NCBI GenBank assembly: GCA_000717735.1
Contig: JOBE01000026.1
Span: forward strand, 1-64,000
From: Streptomyces griseoluteus
Lineage (GTDB): Bacteria > Actinomycetota > Actinomycetes > Streptomycetales > Streptomycetaceae
Direction: 5' to 3'
Length of the DNA: 64,000 nucleotides
Shown: piece after piece, positions 18,073-27,255 of the stretch
How the letters are laid out: every line of letters starts with the position of its first letter
How positions within the stretch are numbered: the first letter of the stretch is position 1
Position numbers and translations under genes: made by a program
Notes under the pieces: generated by a model
What the model saw: only the letters and a program-made list of their open reading frames with translations
Databases searched by the model: none
Told to the model about the DNA's origin: nothing

Positions 18073-18705
18073 CTAGTACGCCACGCCCACGCCCTGCTTG
18101 ACCGTGGCCGGGTCGTCGATCATCGCCAGCATCGCGTGGGCCACGTCCGCGCGGGCGAGTGAGCGGCCACGGGGCGGGGTGCCGCCGACGACCGTGCGGT
18201 AGCGGCCGGTGGCCGGCTTGTCCGTCAGCTTGGGCGGGCGTACGGAGGTCCAGTCGGCCGTGCTGGTGGCGAGGTCGGACTCCATGACCCGCAGATCGGC
18301 GTAGACGTCCTTCAGGACCGCGTTGACGATCGCGAGGACGGCCTTGTCGAGGACGGCCTGCCCGGCCGGGGCCGGGCCGAGCGGGGCCGCGCTGACCACC
18401 AGGAGCCGGCGTACCTTCTCGGCCTCCATGGCCGTCAGCACCGAGCGGGTCAGCCGGGCGGCCACGCCCGCGTCCGCCCGGCTCCGGGCGCCGAGGCCCG
18501 AGAGCACCGCGTCCCGGCCCTTGACCGCGCCGCGCAGGGCCTCCGGATCGGACAGGTCGGTCCGGAGGACGGTGAGCCGCTCGCCGCTCGCCGTGAGCCG
18601 TGCCGGGTCCCGGACCACCGCCGTCACCTGGTGGCCCGATGCCAGGGCCTGGCGGACGATCTCCTGGCCGATGCCGCCGGTCGCACCGAAGACTGTGAGC
18701 TTCAT
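18073..18705 (-). CDS. NAD(P)H-binding reductase (atypical SDR)
   Basis: 210-aa Rossmann protein beginning MKLTVFGATGGIGQEIVRQALASGHQVTAVVRDP, with the GATGGIG nucleotide motif. RRLLVVSAAPLG and DWTSVRPPKLTDKPATGRYRT match the NAD(P)H-binding/YwnB-like group. The substrate is unknown. ATG 18705 is preceded by AGGAGG. It is transcribed divergently from a TetR regulator, and their shared promoter region has two palindromic operators, so it is the likely regulatory target. Confidence 0.85.
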   Translation of the reverse strand: MKLTVFGATGGIGQEIVRQALASGHQVTAVVRDPARLTASGERLTVLRTDLSDPEALRGAVKGRDAVLSGLGARSRADAGVAARLTRSVLTAMEAEKVRRLLVVSAAPLGPAPAGQAVLDKAVLAIVNAVLKDVYADLRVMESDLATSTADWTSVRPPKLTDKPATGRYRTVVGGTPPRGRSLARADVAHAMLAMIDDPATVKQGVGVAY

Positions 18706-18725
18706 GTCGCACCCTCCTGGGGTGG

Positions 18726-18741
18726 GTAAGTGTTCACTCAC
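18726..18741. promoter_or_regulatory. TetR-type operator, site 1
   Basis: GTAAGT-GTTC-ACTCAC is a 16-bp near-palindrome between the divergent reductase and tetR genes. It is one mismatch away from site 2, whose centre is 23 bp further on. Confidence 0.6.
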
Positions 18742-18748
18742 CCCCAGG

Positions 18749-18764
18749 GTGAGTGGATACTCAC
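18749..18764. promoter_or_regulatory. TetR-type operator, site 2
   Basis: GTGAGT-GGAT-ACTCAC is a perfect 6-bp inverted repeat with a 4-bp spacer, 28 bases before the tetR ATG. Its position and its duplication support autoregulation plus control of the divergent reductase. Confidence 0.65.
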
Positions 18765-18792
18765 TCACACGTCAAGCGTGGCTGGAGGATGC

Positions 18793-19389
18793 ATGGAACA
18801 GAGGCCGACCCGTGTACGGATCGTCGACGCGGCCCGCGACCTGATGCGGACGGCAGGGCTCGCCCGCACCACGACCAAGGAGATCGCCAAGGCCGCCGGC
18901 TGCTCGGAAGCCGCCCTCTACAAGTACTTCGACAGCAAGGAGGAGCTCTTCCTCACCGTCCTCAGCGAGCGGCTGCCCCAGCTCGGCGGACTCCTCGGCA
19001 CCCTGGCCGCCGACCCCGGCGGCCGCACCGTCGAGGAGAACCTCACCGAGGTCGCCCGCCAGGCGGCGCGCTTCTACGAGCAGACCTTCGCCGTCCTCGC
19101 CTCCCTCTACGCGGAACCGCAGCTCAAGCAGCGCCACGACGAGGCCATGCGCACCTACGGCAGCGGCCCCCACAAACCCATCGAAGGCCTCGCCGCCTAT
19201 CTGCGCGCCGAACAGCGGCACGGCCGCATCGCCGCCGGCGCCGACCCGATGGCCGCCGCCTCCCTGCTCCTCGGCGCCTGCGCCCAGCGCGCCTTCGCCT
19301 GGGAGGCCACCCCGGACCGCAGACCTCCGGACTCCCTCGACGACTTCGCGAGCGCCGTCGCCCGCACCCTGCTGCGAGGGCTCAGCTAG
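18793..19389 (+). CDS. TetR/AcrR-family transcriptional regulator
   Basis: 198-aa repressor. The N-terminal helix-turn-helix RIVDAARDLMRTAGLARTTTKEIAKAAGCSEAALYKYFDSKEELFLTVL matches the TetR DNA-binding domain. The remainder is a helical ligand-binding domain of unknown specificity. ATG 18793 has GGAGG five bases upstream. The open frame to 18730 crosses the operators and is not likely coding. The gene end overlaps the convergent adenosine deaminase stop by 8 bases. Confidence 0.92.
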   Translation: MEQRPTRVRIVDAARDLMRTAGLARTTTKEIAKAAGCSEAALYKYFDSKEELFLTVLSERLPQLGGLLGTLAADPGGRTVEENLTEVARQAARFYEQTFAVLASLYAEPQLKQRHDEAMRTYGSGPHKPIEGLAAYLRAEQRHGRIAAGADPMAAASLLLGACAQRAFAWEATPDRRPPDSLDDFASAVARTLLRGLS

Positions 19390-20437
19390 CGATCCAGTCG
19401 TCGATCCCCGCCAGCAGCTTCGCGCGGACGCCCTCCGGGGCCGCCGAGCCCCGCACCGACTGCCGGGCCAGCTCCGCCAGCTCCGCGTCCGTGAACCCGT
19501 GGTGCCGGCGGGCGATCTCGTACTGAGCCGCGAGCCGCGAACCGAAGAGCAGCGGGTCGTCCGCGCCGAGCGCCATCGGCACCCCCGCGTCGAAGAGGGT
19601 CCGCAGCGGTACGTCCTCGTGCCGCTCGTACACCCCGAGCGCCACGTTGGACGCCGGGCACACCTCGCAGGTCACCCCCCGCTCCGCGAGCTTCCGCAGC
19701 AGCCGGGGGTCCTCCGCCGCCCGCACCCCGTGACCGACGCGCGAGGCCCTCAGGTCGTCCAGGCAGTCCCGTACGGACGAGGGGCCGGTCAGCTCGCCGC
19801 CGTGCGGGGCCGCCAGGAGACCGCCCTCGCGCGCGATGGCGAAGGCCCGGTCGAAGTCCCGCGCCAGGCCCCGGCGCTCGTCGTTGGAGAGCCCGAAGCC
19901 AACCACGCCCCGGTCCGCGAACCGCACCGCGAGCCGGGCGAGCGTACGGGCGTCGAGGGGGTGCTTCATGCGGTTCGCCGCGACGAGCACCCGCATCCCG
20001 AGACCGGTCTCCCGTGAGGCCGCGTCGACCGCGTCGAGGATGACCTCCAAGGCCGGGATGAGCCCGCCGAGATGCGGCGCGTACGAGGTGGGGTCGACCT
20101 GGATCTCCAGCCACCCCGAGCCGTCCCTGACGTCCTCCTCTGCCGCCTCGCGCACGAGCCGCTGGATGTCCTCCGGTGTGCGCAGACAGGACCGGGCGAT
20201 GTCGTAGAGCCGCTGGAAGCGGAACCAGCCGCGCTCGTCGGTCGCCCGCAGCTTGGGAGGCGTACCGCTGCTCAGCGCCTCGGGAAGATGCACGCCGTAC
20301 TTGTCGGCCAGCTCGATGAGCGTCGTGGGCCGCATCGAACCGGTGAAGTGCAGGTGCAGATGGGCCTTGGGCAGCAGGGTGATGTCGCGGGAATCGTACG
20401 GGGGGTTCGGGGGGTGTCCCCCTGAAGAGGCCAGCAT
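19382..20437 (-). CDS. add: Adenosine deaminase
   Basis: Zinc hydrolase converting adenosine to inosine. The 351-aa product has the HxH metal motif in LPKAHLHLHFTGSMRP, the helix with AAPHGGELTG (metal-binding H and catalytic Glu), GHGVRAAEDP, and the catalytic aspartates in ALGADDPLLF. I chose ATG 20437 (MLASSGGH); a start at 20473 is also in frame. Streptomyces genomes carry several add paralogues, and this sequence does not show which one it is. An adenine deaminase-like specificity cannot be excluded. Confidence 0.88.
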   Translation of the reverse strand: MLASSGGHPPNPPYDSRDITLLPKAHLHLHFTGSMRPTTLIELADKYGVHLPEALSSGTPPKLRATDERGWFRFQRLYDIARSCLRTPEDIQRLVREAAEEDVRDGSGWLEIQVDPTSYAPHLGGLIPALEVILDAVDAASRETGLGMRVLVAANRMKHPLDARTLARLAVRFADRGVVGFGLSNDERRGLARDFDRAFAIAREGGLLAAPHGGELTGPSSVRDCLDDLRASRVGHGVRAAEDPRLLRKLAERGVTCEVCPASNVALGVYERHEDVPLRTLFDAGVPMALGADDPLLFGSRLAAQYEIARRHHGFTDAELAELARQSVRGSAAPEGVRAKLLAGIDDWIAS

Positions 20438-20506
20438 TGGCCGATCCTGCCGCACCCGAATGGACCAGGACACCCCCTTTCCCCGATCGGGACCTCGCTA
20501 GAACGC

Positions 20507-20540
20507 AAAAACGAGCCCCCGGTTCCGAAGAACCGGGGGC
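20507..20540 (-). terminator. Intrinsic terminator of aspC
   Basis: A perfect 11-bp stem (20515-20525 with 20530-20540) with loop CGAA, read on the minus strand, is followed by CTCGTTTTTGCG. It stands 30 bases after the aspC stop. Confidence 0.88.
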
Positions 20541-20569
20541 CCGGACCACACCTCGACGTTTAGGGGACG

Positions 20570-21796
20570 TCAGACGGTCGCCTCGGCGAGCAGCTTCTGG
20601 ATCCGGGACACGCCCTCCACCAGGTCCTCGTCACCCAGCGCGTACGAGAGGCGCAGGTAGCCCGGCGTGCCGAAGGCCTCACCAGGGACCACCGCCACCT
20701 CGGCCTCGTCCAGGATCAGCGCGGCCAGCTCGACGGAGGTCTGCGGGCGCTTGCCGCGGATCTCCTTGCCGAGCAGCGCCTTCACCGACGGGTACACGTA
20801 GAACGCGCCCTCCGGGGTCGGGCAGAGCACGCCCTCGATCTCGTTGAGCATCCGCACGATCGTCTGGCGGCGCCGGTCGAAGGCGCGCCCCATCTCCGCG
20901 ACCGCGTCCAGGTTGCCGGAGACGGCGGCGAGCGCGGCCACCTGCGCCACGTTGCTCACGTTGGACGTGGCGTGCGACTGCAGGTTGGTCGCGGCCTTCA
21001 CCACGTCCTTCGGGCCGATGATCCAGCCCACCCTCCAGCCGGTCATCGCGTACGTCTTGGCGACACCGTTGACGACGATGCACTTGTCGCGCAGCTCCGG
21101 CATGACCGCCGGCAGGGACACCGCGGAGGCGCCGCCGTAGACCAGGTGCTCGTAGATCTCGTCCGTGAGGACCCACAGGCCGTGCTCGACGGCCCAGCGG
21201 CCGATCGCCTCGGTCTCGGCCTCGCTGTAGACGGCGCCGGTCGGGTTCGACGGGGAGACGAAGAGGACGACCTTGGTCTTCTCCGTACGGGCCGCCTCCA
21301 GCTGCTCCACCGAGACCCGGTAGCCCGTGGTCTCGTCGGCCACGACCTCCACCGGGACACCGCCCGCGAGGCGGATCGACTCGGGGTACGTCGTCCAGTA
21401 GGGCGCCGGGACGATGACCTCGTCGCCCGGGTCCAGGATCGTGGCGAAGGCCTCGTAGATCGCCTGCTTGCCGCCGTTGGTCACCAGGATCTGCGAGGAG
21501 TCGACCTCGTAGCCGGAGTCACGGAGCGTCTTGGCGGCGATGGCGGCCTTCAGCTCCGGCAGACCACCGGCCGGCGTGTAGCGGTGGAACTTCGGGTTCT
21601 TGCAGGCCTCGACGGCCGCTTCGACGATGTAGTCCGGCGTAGGGAAGTCGGGCTCACCCGCGCCGAAACCGATCACCGGGCGCCCGGCGGCCTTGAGAGC
21701 CTTGGCCTTGGCGTCGACGGCGAGGGTGGCGGACTCGGAGATCGCACCGATGCGGGCGGAGACCCGACGCTCGGTGGGAGGGGTAGCAGCGCTCAT
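20570..21796 (-). CDS. aspC: Aspartate aminotransferase (class I/II, PLP)
   Basis: 408-aa fold-type I aminotransferase. The PLP-lysine is in [18 protein letters not shown], the cofactor-binding pair in [12 protein letters not shown], and [11 protein letters not shown] and the C-terminal [11 protein letters not shown] (carboxylate-binding Arg) are all in place. I chose ATG 21796 ([11 protein letters not shown]). The upstream frame to 21865 lies in the promoter region. The gene is next to tRNA-Trp/secE, as in other streptomycetes. Related prephenate-specific activities exist in this family, so exact substrate range is inferred. Confidence 0.92.
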   Translation of the reverse strand: MSAATPPTERRVSARIGAISESATLAVDAKAKALKAAGRPVIGFGAGEPDFPTPDYIVEAAVEACKNPKFHRYTPAGGLPELKAAIAAKTLRDSGYEVDSSQILVTNGGKQAIYEAFATILDPGDEVIVPAPYWTTYPESIRLAGGVPVEVVADETTGYRVSVEQLEAARTEKTKVVLFVSPSNPTGAVYSEAETEAIGRWAVEHGLWVLTDEIYEHLVYGGASAVSLPAVMPELRDKCIVVNGVAKTYAMTGWRVGWIIGPKDVVKAATNLQSHATSNVSNVAQVAALAAVSGNLDAVAEMGRAFDRRRQTIVRMLNEIEGVLCPTPEGAFYVYPSVKALLGKEIRGKRPQTSVELAALILDEAEVAVVPGEAFGTPGYLRLSYALGDEDLVEGVSRIQKLLAEATV

Positions 21797-22013
21797 GCGG
21801 CCCATCGTCCCAGACCGCTTCAAGCCCCGGCACACAGGTTTCACGGACCGGACAGGAACGGTCATTCCTGGTCGTACGCGCGTCCGGCGGCGGGACGGTC
21901 ACGGTTCTGTCGCCGTTTCTGTTCGACGTAGGGGCCCCTGACCACGTATGCTCACTGCTCGTTGGCCCGCACCGACCACATCTCACGATGCGGTAGGTTG
22001 GGGACACCAACAA

Positions 22014-22086
22014 AGGGTCGTAGCTCAATTGGTAGAGCACCGGTCTCCAAAACCGGCGGTTGGGGGTTCAAGTCCCTCCGGCCCTG
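22014..22086 (+). tRNA. tRNA-Trp (anticodon CCA)
   Basis: The acceptor AGGGTCG pairs with CGGCCCT (one T-G), with discriminator G. The loop CTCCAAA gives CCA at 22047-22049. The D-arm AGCTCAATTGGTAGAGC and T-arm GGTTCAAGTCC are standard. It directly precedes secE, the usual bacterial order. Confidence 0.97.
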
Positions 22087-22189
22087 CTACACACACCGCC
22101 AGGTGTTGTGCGCATGTACGTACTTCATTGCACCGCCGTGCGGCTCCACCCGGGCGCGGCACGGCCGACCCGGAATCAGGTGAGAGATC

Positions 22190-22477
22190 GTGACGGACGC
22201 CGTAGGCTCCATCGACATGCCTGATGCCGATGACGATGCCGCAGAGTCGAAGAAGAAGGCTCGCAAGGGCGGCAAGCGCGGAAAGAAGGGCCCTCTGGGC
22301 CGTCTCGCGCTCTTCTACCGTCAGATCGTCGCGGAGCTCCGCAAGGTCGTCTGGCCCACGCGCAGCCAGCTGTCGACGTACACCACTGTGGTGATCATCT
22401 TCGTCGTCATCATGATCGGCCTTGTCACCGTGATTGACTATGGCTTCCAGGAAGCAGTCAAGTACGTCTTCGGCTGA
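22190..22477 (+). CDS. secE: Preprotein translocase subunit SecE
   Basis: 95-aa single-pass membrane subunit that stabilises SecY. After a charged Lys-rich N-terminus, [48 protein letters not shown] shows the conserved amphipathic helix, the WPTR hinge and the TM segment. The GTG start has AGGTGAGAG close upstream. It is followed by nusG, as in nearly all bacteria. Confidence 0.96.
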   Translation: MTDAVGSIDMPDADDDAAESKKKARKGGKRGKKGPLGRLALFYRQIVAELRKVVWPTRSQLSTYTTVVIIFVVIMIGLVTVIDYGFQEAVKYVFG

Positions 22478-22521
22478 CTTTTTGTTCCACCCCATCTGTA
22501 TCGCAGGAAGAAGCAGCCACC

Positions 22522-23445
22522 GTGTCTGACGCGAACCTGAACGACGCCTTCGAGTCCGAGTCCGTCGAGGACGAGCTGGACATCGTCGAGGCCGCCGACG
22601 AGGACCAGGCCGACGCTGCTGACGACGTTGCCGGCGAGGCCGCCGAGGAAGCCGCTCTCCACGTCGAGTCCGACGAGGACGACGACGAGGACGAGGACGC
22701 CGAGCCCGTCGAGGGTGCTGCGGCCGCCGAGGGCGACGACGACGAGGCCGCCGACGACGTCGAGGACGAGGACGCCGAGGAAGAGACCGAGGAAGAGACC
22801 GAGGAGGAGGCCGAGCCGGCCGCCCCGGTCGACCCGGTCGCCGCGCTCCGCGAGGAGCTGCGCCTCCTGCCCGGCGAGTGGTACGTCATCCACACCTACG
22901 CGGGCTACGAGAAGCGCGTGAAGGCCAACCTGGAGCAGCGCGCCGTCTCGCTCAACGTCGAGGACTTCATCTACCAGGCCGAGGTCCCCGAGGAAGAGAT
23001 CGTCCAGATCAAGGGCGGCGAGCGGAAGAACGTCAAGCAGAACAAGCTTCCCGGGTACGTTCTCGTCCGCATGGACCTGACGAACGAGTCCTGGGGCGTC
23101 GTCCGCAACACCCCCGGCGTCACCGGCTTCGTGGGCAACGCCTACGACCCGTACCCGCTGACCCTGGACGAGATCGTCAAGATGCTCGCCCCGGAGGCCG
23201 AGGAGAAGGCCGCCCGCGAGGCCGCCGAGGCCGAGGGCAAGCCGGCTCCGGCCCGCAAGCTGGAGGTCCAGGTCCTCGACTTCGAGGTCGGCGACTCGGT
23301 GACGGTCACGGACGGTCCCTTCGCGACCCTCCAGGCGACGATCAACGAGATCAACCCGGACTCGAAGAAGGTCAAGGGTCTCGTCGAGATCTTCGGTCGC
23401 GAGACCCCGGTCGAGCTCAGCTTCGATCAGATCCAGAAGAACTGA
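22522..23445 (+). CDS. nusG: Transcription termination/antitermination protein NusG
   Basis: 307-aa RNA polymerase-associated factor. The NGN domain starts at about residue 115 ([23 protein letters not shown]) and the KOW domain is at the C-terminus ([24 protein letters not shown]). Before these there is an acidic tract of about 105 residues rich in Asp, Glu and Ala, an actinomycete-specific extension. The NGN domain also contains a loop insertion ([20 protein letters not shown]). The GTG start follows secE by 44 bases. Confidence 0.96.
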   Translation: MSDANLNDAFESESVEDELDIVEAADEDQADAADDVAGEAAEEAALHVESDEDDDEDEDAEPVEGAAAAEGDDDEAADDVEDEDAEEETEEETEEEAEPAAPVDPVAALREELRLLPGEWYVIHTYAGYEKRVKANLEQRAVSLNVEDFIYQAEVPEEEIVQIKGGERKNVKQNKLPGYVLVRMDLTNESWGVVRNTPGVTGFVGNAYDPYPLTLDEIVKMLAPEAEEKAAREAAEAEGKPAPARKLEVQVLDFEVGDSVTVTDGPFATLQATINEINPDSKKVKGLVEIFGRETPVELSFDQIQKN

Positions 23446-23463
23446 TCCCACCCTCTTCCGACC

Positions 23464-23507
23464 AGGTCAGAGTGGCTGTCACAGCCGCTCTGACCTGCTC
23501 GGTTTTT
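23464..23507 (+). terminator. Intrinsic terminator after nusG
   Basis: AGGTCAGAG-T-GGCTG pairs with CAGCC-G-CTCTGACCT and is followed by GCTCGGTTTTT. It separates secE-nusG from rplK-rplA. Confidence 0.88.
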
Positions 23508-23603
23508 AGCCGCGCGTGTATACCCGTTATCGTTGTGCGGTATGCCTCCATCCGGATGACCGGATGGCGGGCTGAACACTCTCACTAGGACCCGGAGAGA
23601 GCA

Positions 23604-24038
23604 ATGCCTCCCAAGAAGAAGAAGGTCACGGGGCTTATCAAGCTCCAGATCAACGCCGGTGCGGCGAACCCGGCCCCGCCGGTCGGCCCCGCGCTCGGTC
23701 AGCACGGCGTCAACATCATGGAGTTCTGCAAGGCCTACAACGCCGCGACCGAGTCGCAGCGTGGCATGGTCGTGCCGGTGGAGATCACGGTCTACGAGGA
23801 CCGCACCTTCACCTTCATCACCAAGACTCCGCCGGCCGCCAAGCTGATCCTCAAGGCCGCGGGTGTGGACAAGGGCTCCGGCGAGCCGCACAAGACCAAG
23901 GTCGCCAAGCTCACGGCCGCCCAGGTCCGCGAGATCGCCACGGTCAAGCTCCCCGACCTGAACGCCAACGACCTGGACGCCGCGTCCAAGATCATCGCTG
24001 GCACCGCCCGTTCGATGGGCATCACGGTCGAGGGCTGA
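23604..24038 (+). CDS. rplK: 50S ribosomal protein L11
   Basis: 144-aa protein of the GTPase-associated centre. [40 protein letters not shown] is the conserved N-terminal domain with the proline-rich helix 1, the region targeted by thiopeptide antibiotics in this family. The C-terminal RNA-binding domain ends [20 protein letters not shown] Shine-Dalgarno precedes the ATG. It lies downstream of the nusG terminator, so it must have its own promoter in 23508-23603. I could not place that promoter convincingly. Confidence 0.97.
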
Positions 24039-24120
24039 GCAGCCCCCGTTCGACCTTTTCAGTGGTAGGGCCAGCGCCGGCCCGCACCACGACTCCACAC
24101 CTGAACCACCAGGAGAAGAA

Positions 24121-24849
24121 GTGAAGCGCAGCAAGGCTCTCCGCGGCGCGGACGCCAAGATCGACCGGGAGCGGAACTACGCCCCCCTCGAGGCCGTCCG
24201 TCTCGCCAAGGACACCGCCACCACGAAGTTCGACGGCACCGTCGAGGTCGCCTTCCGCCTGGGTGTCGACCCGCGCAAGGCCGACCAGATGGTCCGTGGC
24301 ACCGTGAACCTTCCGCACGGCACCGGTAAGACCGCCCGGGTCCTGGTCTTCGCGACCGGTGACCGTGCCGAGGCCGCGATCGCCGCCGGCGCCGACATCG
24401 TCGGCTCGGACGAGCTCATCGACGAGATCTCCAAGGGCAACCGCCTGAACGAGTTCGACGCCGTGGTGGCCACCCCGGACCTCATGGGCAAGGTCGGCCG
24501 CCTCGGCCGCGTCCTCGGCCCGCGTGGTCTCATGCCGAACCCCAAGGTCGGCACCGTCACCCCCGATGTCGCGAAGGCTGTCAACGACATCAAGGGCGGC
24601 AAGATCGAGTTCCGCGTCGACAAGCACTCGAACCTGCACTTCATCATCGGCAAGGTCTCCTTCGACGAGACCAAGCTGGTGGAGAACTACGCCGCGGCTC
24701 TGGACGAGATCCTCCGTCTGAAGCCGTCCGCCGCCAAGGGCCGCTACATCAAGAAGGCGACCCTGACGACGACGATGGGCCCCGGCATCCCGCTGGACTC
24801 CAACCGCACCCGCAACCTCCTCGTCGAGGAGGACCCGGCCTCGGTCTGA
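24121..24849 (+). CDS. rplA: 50S ribosomal protein L1
   Basis: 242-aa protein of the L1 stalk, which also represses its own operon by binding mRNA in many bacteria. The conserved motif [28 protein letters not shown] and the C-terminal [12 protein letters not shown] are present. The GTG start at 24121 has AGGAGAAGA upstream. The gap of 82 bases from rplK is where an L1-binding leader could lie. I see no clear copy of the rRNA-mimic loop. Confidence 0.97.
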   Translation: MKRSKALRGADAKIDRERNYAPLEAVRLAKDTATTKFDGTVEVAFRLGVDPRKADQMVRGTVNLPHGTGKTARVLVFATGDRAEAAIAAGADIVGSDELIDEISKGNRLNEFDAVVATPDLMGKVGRLGRVLGPRGLMPNPKVGTVTPDVAKAVNDIKGGKIEFRVDKHSNLHFIIGKVSFDETKLVENYAAALDEILRLKPSAAKGRYIKKATLTTTMGPGIPLDSNRTRNLLVEEDPASV

Positions 24850-24876
24850 ACCCCATCGGTTCGCTGAAGTGGTCCA

Positions 24877-24919
24877 CAGGCCCCCGCCTCTCTCCGGAGA
24901 GGCGGGGGCCTGTTCTTTG
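24877..24919 (+). terminator. Intrinsic terminator after rplA
   Basis: A perfect 16-bp stem (24877-24892 with 24897-24912), loop TCCG, followed by TTCTTT. It separates rplKA from the lipoprotein gene. Confidence 0.92.
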
Positions 24920-24940
24920 TTACGGTTCAAGGAACCGTAA
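24920..24940. promoter_or_regulatory. Perfect 9-bp palindrome, putative operator of the lipoprotein gene
   Basis: TTACGGTTC-AAG-GAACCGTAA (21 bp) sits directly behind the rplA terminator and 29 bases before the lipoprotein ATG. It has no T-tract and is AT-richer than its surroundings, so a protein-binding site is more likely than a terminator. Confidence 0.55.
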
Positions 24941-24969
24941 AGACCTTGATCAAGGGGTGGGGAACTCTC

Positions 24970-25887
24970 ATGAGCAAGTCCGTAGGGAAGCGCGCGGGCA
25001 TCGCCGTCACGGTGGTCGCCCTCGCCGTGGGCGTCGCGGGCTGTCAGGACGGCACGGGCAAGGCGTCCGGCGCACCGGCGTCCGAGGCACCGAAGACGCA
25101 GAGCCTGGGCGACGTCACGAAGGTCATCCAGGCGGCTTACGAGAAGACCTCGGCGGCCAAGGCCGCCAAGGTCAAGATGACGATGAGCATGACCGGCACC
25201 GGAGCGGACTCGGGCAGCGTCGAGATGACCGGCGTCCAGGGCTGGGACCCCGCGGTGATGGACATCACCGTGAAGGGCTCCATGCTGAGCGCGGGCGGCA
25301 CCGGCGGCCCCGAGCAGATGCGCATGGTCATGCTCGACAACGTCATGTACATGGACATGGGTGCCAAGCAGGCCGCCGAGATGGACGGCAAGCGCTGGAT
25401 GAAGCTGGACCTGAAGGCCGCGGCGGACGTCTCCGGGGACAAGTCGCTCCAGAAGCAGATGACCGGCGGCCTGGACAACATGAACCAGGACCCGGCCCAG
25501 CAGCTCGCCCTGCTCCTCGACTCCCCGACCCTCAAGCACGTCGGCGCCGAGAAGATCAACGGCATGGAGACGCAGCACTACAAGGGCACGCTGACCTTCG
25601 AGCAGATGCTCGAGGCCAACCAGGCCTCCAAGGCGTTCTCCAAGGAGGAGCACGACGCCCTCGTCGCCAGCATGAAGAAGGCCGGCCTCAAGGGCTACGA
25701 CACCGAGGTCTGGGTCAACGCGGACGGCTACCCGGCGCGCATGGACATCGGCATGACCATGGCCGAGGGCTCGATGCAGATCCGGGCCGACTACAGCGAC
25801 TACGGCACCCAGGCCGCCGTCCAGGCCCCGCCGGCCAAGGACACCCTGGACCTCTTCGAGATGCTGAAGGGCGCGGGCCAGGCCTGA
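24970..25887 (+). CDS. Secreted lipoprotein, LppX/LprG-like (DUF1396)
   Basis: 305-aa exported protein. The signal peptide MSKSVGKRAGIAVTVVALAVGVAGC ends in a VAGC lipobox, so Cys25 would be lipidated. The mature part has the features of the LolA-like fold of actinobacterial LppX/LprAFG proteins: sequential strands with alternating Met/Gly-rich segments (MRMVMLDNVMYMDMG) and GMETQHYKGTLTF. Those relatives carry lipids or bind the cell envelope; the ligand here is unknown. It lies between the two ribosomal protein operons, has its own upstream palindrome, and starts at ATG 24970. Confidence 0.82.
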   Translation: MSKSVGKRAGIAVTVVALAVGVAGCQDGTGKASGAPASEAPKTQSLGDVTKVIQAAYEKTSAAKAAKVKMTMSMTGTGADSGSVEMTGVQGWDPAVMDITVKGSMLSAGGTGGPEQMRMVMLDNVMYMDMGAKQAAEMDGKRWMKLDLKAAADVSGDKSLQKQMTGGLDNMNQDPAQQLALLLDSPTLKHVGAEKINGMETQHYKGTLTFEQMLEANQASKAFSKEEHDALVASMKKAGLKGYDTEVWVNADGYPARMDIGMTMAEGSMQIRADYSDYGTQAAVQAPPAKDTLDLFEMLKGAGQA

Positions 25888-25888
25888 T

Positions 25889-25918
25889 TTGCCCGAAGCC
25901 GATCCGGTCGCGTACTCT
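25889..25918 (+). promoter_or_regulatory. Promoter of rplJ-rplL
   Basis: TTGCCC (25889-25894) and TACTCT (25913-25918) are 18 bases apart, directly after the lipoprotein stop. They give a leader of about 210 nt before rplJ. Confidence 0.55.
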
Positions 25919-25924
25919 TCCACA

Positions 25925-26135
25925 GAAGCCAAAGACCGCTGGTCGTTACTGCACCTCAGGGTGCGGTGGCCGAAGGATTCGCTGAGACGCGAACGACCCG
26001 CGCAGGTGATTGTGGAAGAGTTCCCGGATCCTCGTGATGCGGTTGAGCTAAGCCCCGAGCGCCTGCGCCCGGGGCGTTTTGTTTTGTCAGCCCCTTCTGA
26101 GCGGTCCTCATCACCCGGAAGGAGGCCGACGCTCT
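25925..26135 (+). promoter_or_regulatory. rplJ leader with L10-type regulation and an attenuator hairpin
   Basis: This untranslated leader precedes rplJ, where L10-L12 complexes bind their own mRNA in bacteria. A terminator-like hairpin with stem GCCCCG/CGGGGC (26052-26057 with 26070-26075) is followed by GTTTTGTTTT (26076-26085), 51 bases before the rplJ ATG. It could terminate early. The upstream part can form longer pairings, but I have not modelled the L10-binding fold. Confidence 0.6.
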
Positions 26136-26666
26136 ATGGCAAGGCCCGACAAGGCTGCCGCGGTAGCCGAGCTTGAGGACAAGTTCCGCAGCTCGAACGC
26201 CGTCGTGCTGACCTCGTACACGGGGCTCACCGTGGCGCAGCTCAAGACGCTGCGTCGTTCGCTCGGTGAGAACGCCCAGTACGCCGTGGTGAAGAACACG
26301 CTGACCAAGATTGCGGCCAACCAGGCCGGGATCGCCGCGCTGGACGACCAGCTTGCTGGTTCGACCGCGGTCGCCTTCGTCACCGGTGACCCGGTGGAGT
26401 CGGCGAAGGCTCTGCGTGACTTCGCCAAGGAGAACCCGAACCTCGTCATCAAGGGCGGTGTCCTTGATGGCAAGGCACTCTCCGCCGACGAGTTCAAGAA
26501 GCTCGCGGACCTCGAGTCCCGCGAGGTTCTGCTCAGCAAGCTGGCCGGCGCGTTCAAGGGCAAGCAGTCCCAGACTGCTTCGCTCCTGCAGGCGCTGCCG
26601 TCGAAGTTCGTCCGCACCGCGGAGGCGCTTCGCGTCAAGCTCGCCGAGCAGGGCGGTGCCGAGTAA
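26136..26666 (+). CDS. rplJ: 50S ribosomal protein L10
   Basis: 176-aa protein anchoring L7/L12 dimers to the ribosome. [42 protein letters not shown] is the L10 N-terminus. [14 protein letters not shown] and the helical C-terminus that binds L7/L12 are recognisable. ATG 26136 follows a strong GGAAGGAGG. In-frame codons upstream to 26079 lie in the attenuator and are not coding. Confidence 0.97.
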   Translation: MARPDKAAAVAELEDKFRSSNAVVLTSYTGLTVAQLKTLRRSLGENAQYAVVKNTLTKIAANQAGIAALDDQLAGSTAVAFVTGDPVESAKALRDFAKENPNLVIKGGVLDGKALSADEFKKLADLESREVLLSKLAGAFKGKQSQTASLLQALPSKFVRTAEALRVKLAEQGGAE

Positions 26667-26779
26667 CTCGGCTCGCGCATTGACCGCCTCCCTTCAGGGA
26701 GACGGTCGCAGCGGGCCGAAAGTACGCCCGCCTCTACATACATCCGGCACCTGCCGAATTAGTGGAAGGATCGCCCATC

Positions 26780-27163
26780 ATGGCGAAGCTCTCTCAGGAC
26801 GACCTCCTCGCCCAGTTCGAGGAGATGACCCTCATCGAGCTCTCCGAGTTCGTTAAGGCGTTCGAGGACAAGTTCGACGTCACCGCCGCCGCGGCCGTCG
26901 CCGTCGCCGGCCCGGGCGCCCCGGCCGCCGGTGCCGAGGCCGTCGAGGAGCAGGACGAGTTCGACGTCATCCTCGAGGGTGCCGGCGACAAGAAGATCCA
27001 GGTCATCAAGGTCGTGCGTGAGCTCACCTCCCTGGGCCTCAAGGAGGCCAAGGACCTCGTCGACGGCACCCCGAAGCCGGTCCTCGAGAAGGTCGCGAAG
27101 GAGGCCGCCGAGAAGGCTGCCGAGTCCCTCAAGGCCGCCGGCGCCTCCGTCACGGTCAAGTAA
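26780..27163 (+). CDS. rplL: 50S ribosomal protein L7/L12
   Basis: 127-aa stalk protein that recruits translational GTPases. The N-terminal dimerisation helix [27 protein letters not shown], the Ala-rich hinge and the C-terminal [37 protein letters not shown] complete the family. The ATG at 26780 follows GGAAGGATCGCCCATC. In-frame codons from 26762 carry no better start. Confidence 0.97.
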   Translation: MAKLSQDDLLAQFEEMTLIELSEFVKAFEDKFDVTAAAAVAVAGPGAPAAGAEAVEEQDEFDVILEGAGDKKIQVIKVVRELTSLGLKEAKDLVDGTPKPVLEKVAKEAAEKAAESLKAAGASVTVK

Positions 27164-27213
27164 GACCGTTTCGAGTCGCTTGTGACTCCTGCCCCCGTGT
27201 AACGCGGAGGCAT

Positions 27214-27255
27214 CGAAAGGCGATCACCCTTCTGGGTGGTCGCCTTTCGGCGTTC
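27214..27255 (+). terminator. Hairpin (partial terminator/attenuator) between rplL and rpoB
   Basis: A 16-bp stem with one mismatch (27214-27229 with 27234-27249), loop TTCT, followed by GCGTTCC with only a short T tract. A weak terminator here fits the usual partial uncoupling of L7/L12 from RNA polymerase genes. Confidence 0.7.

Noticed and set aside
24022..25932. 636-aa antisense frame over rplA and the lipoprotein
   Set aside because: It spans two well-defined genes and a terminator, and no motif is recognisable.
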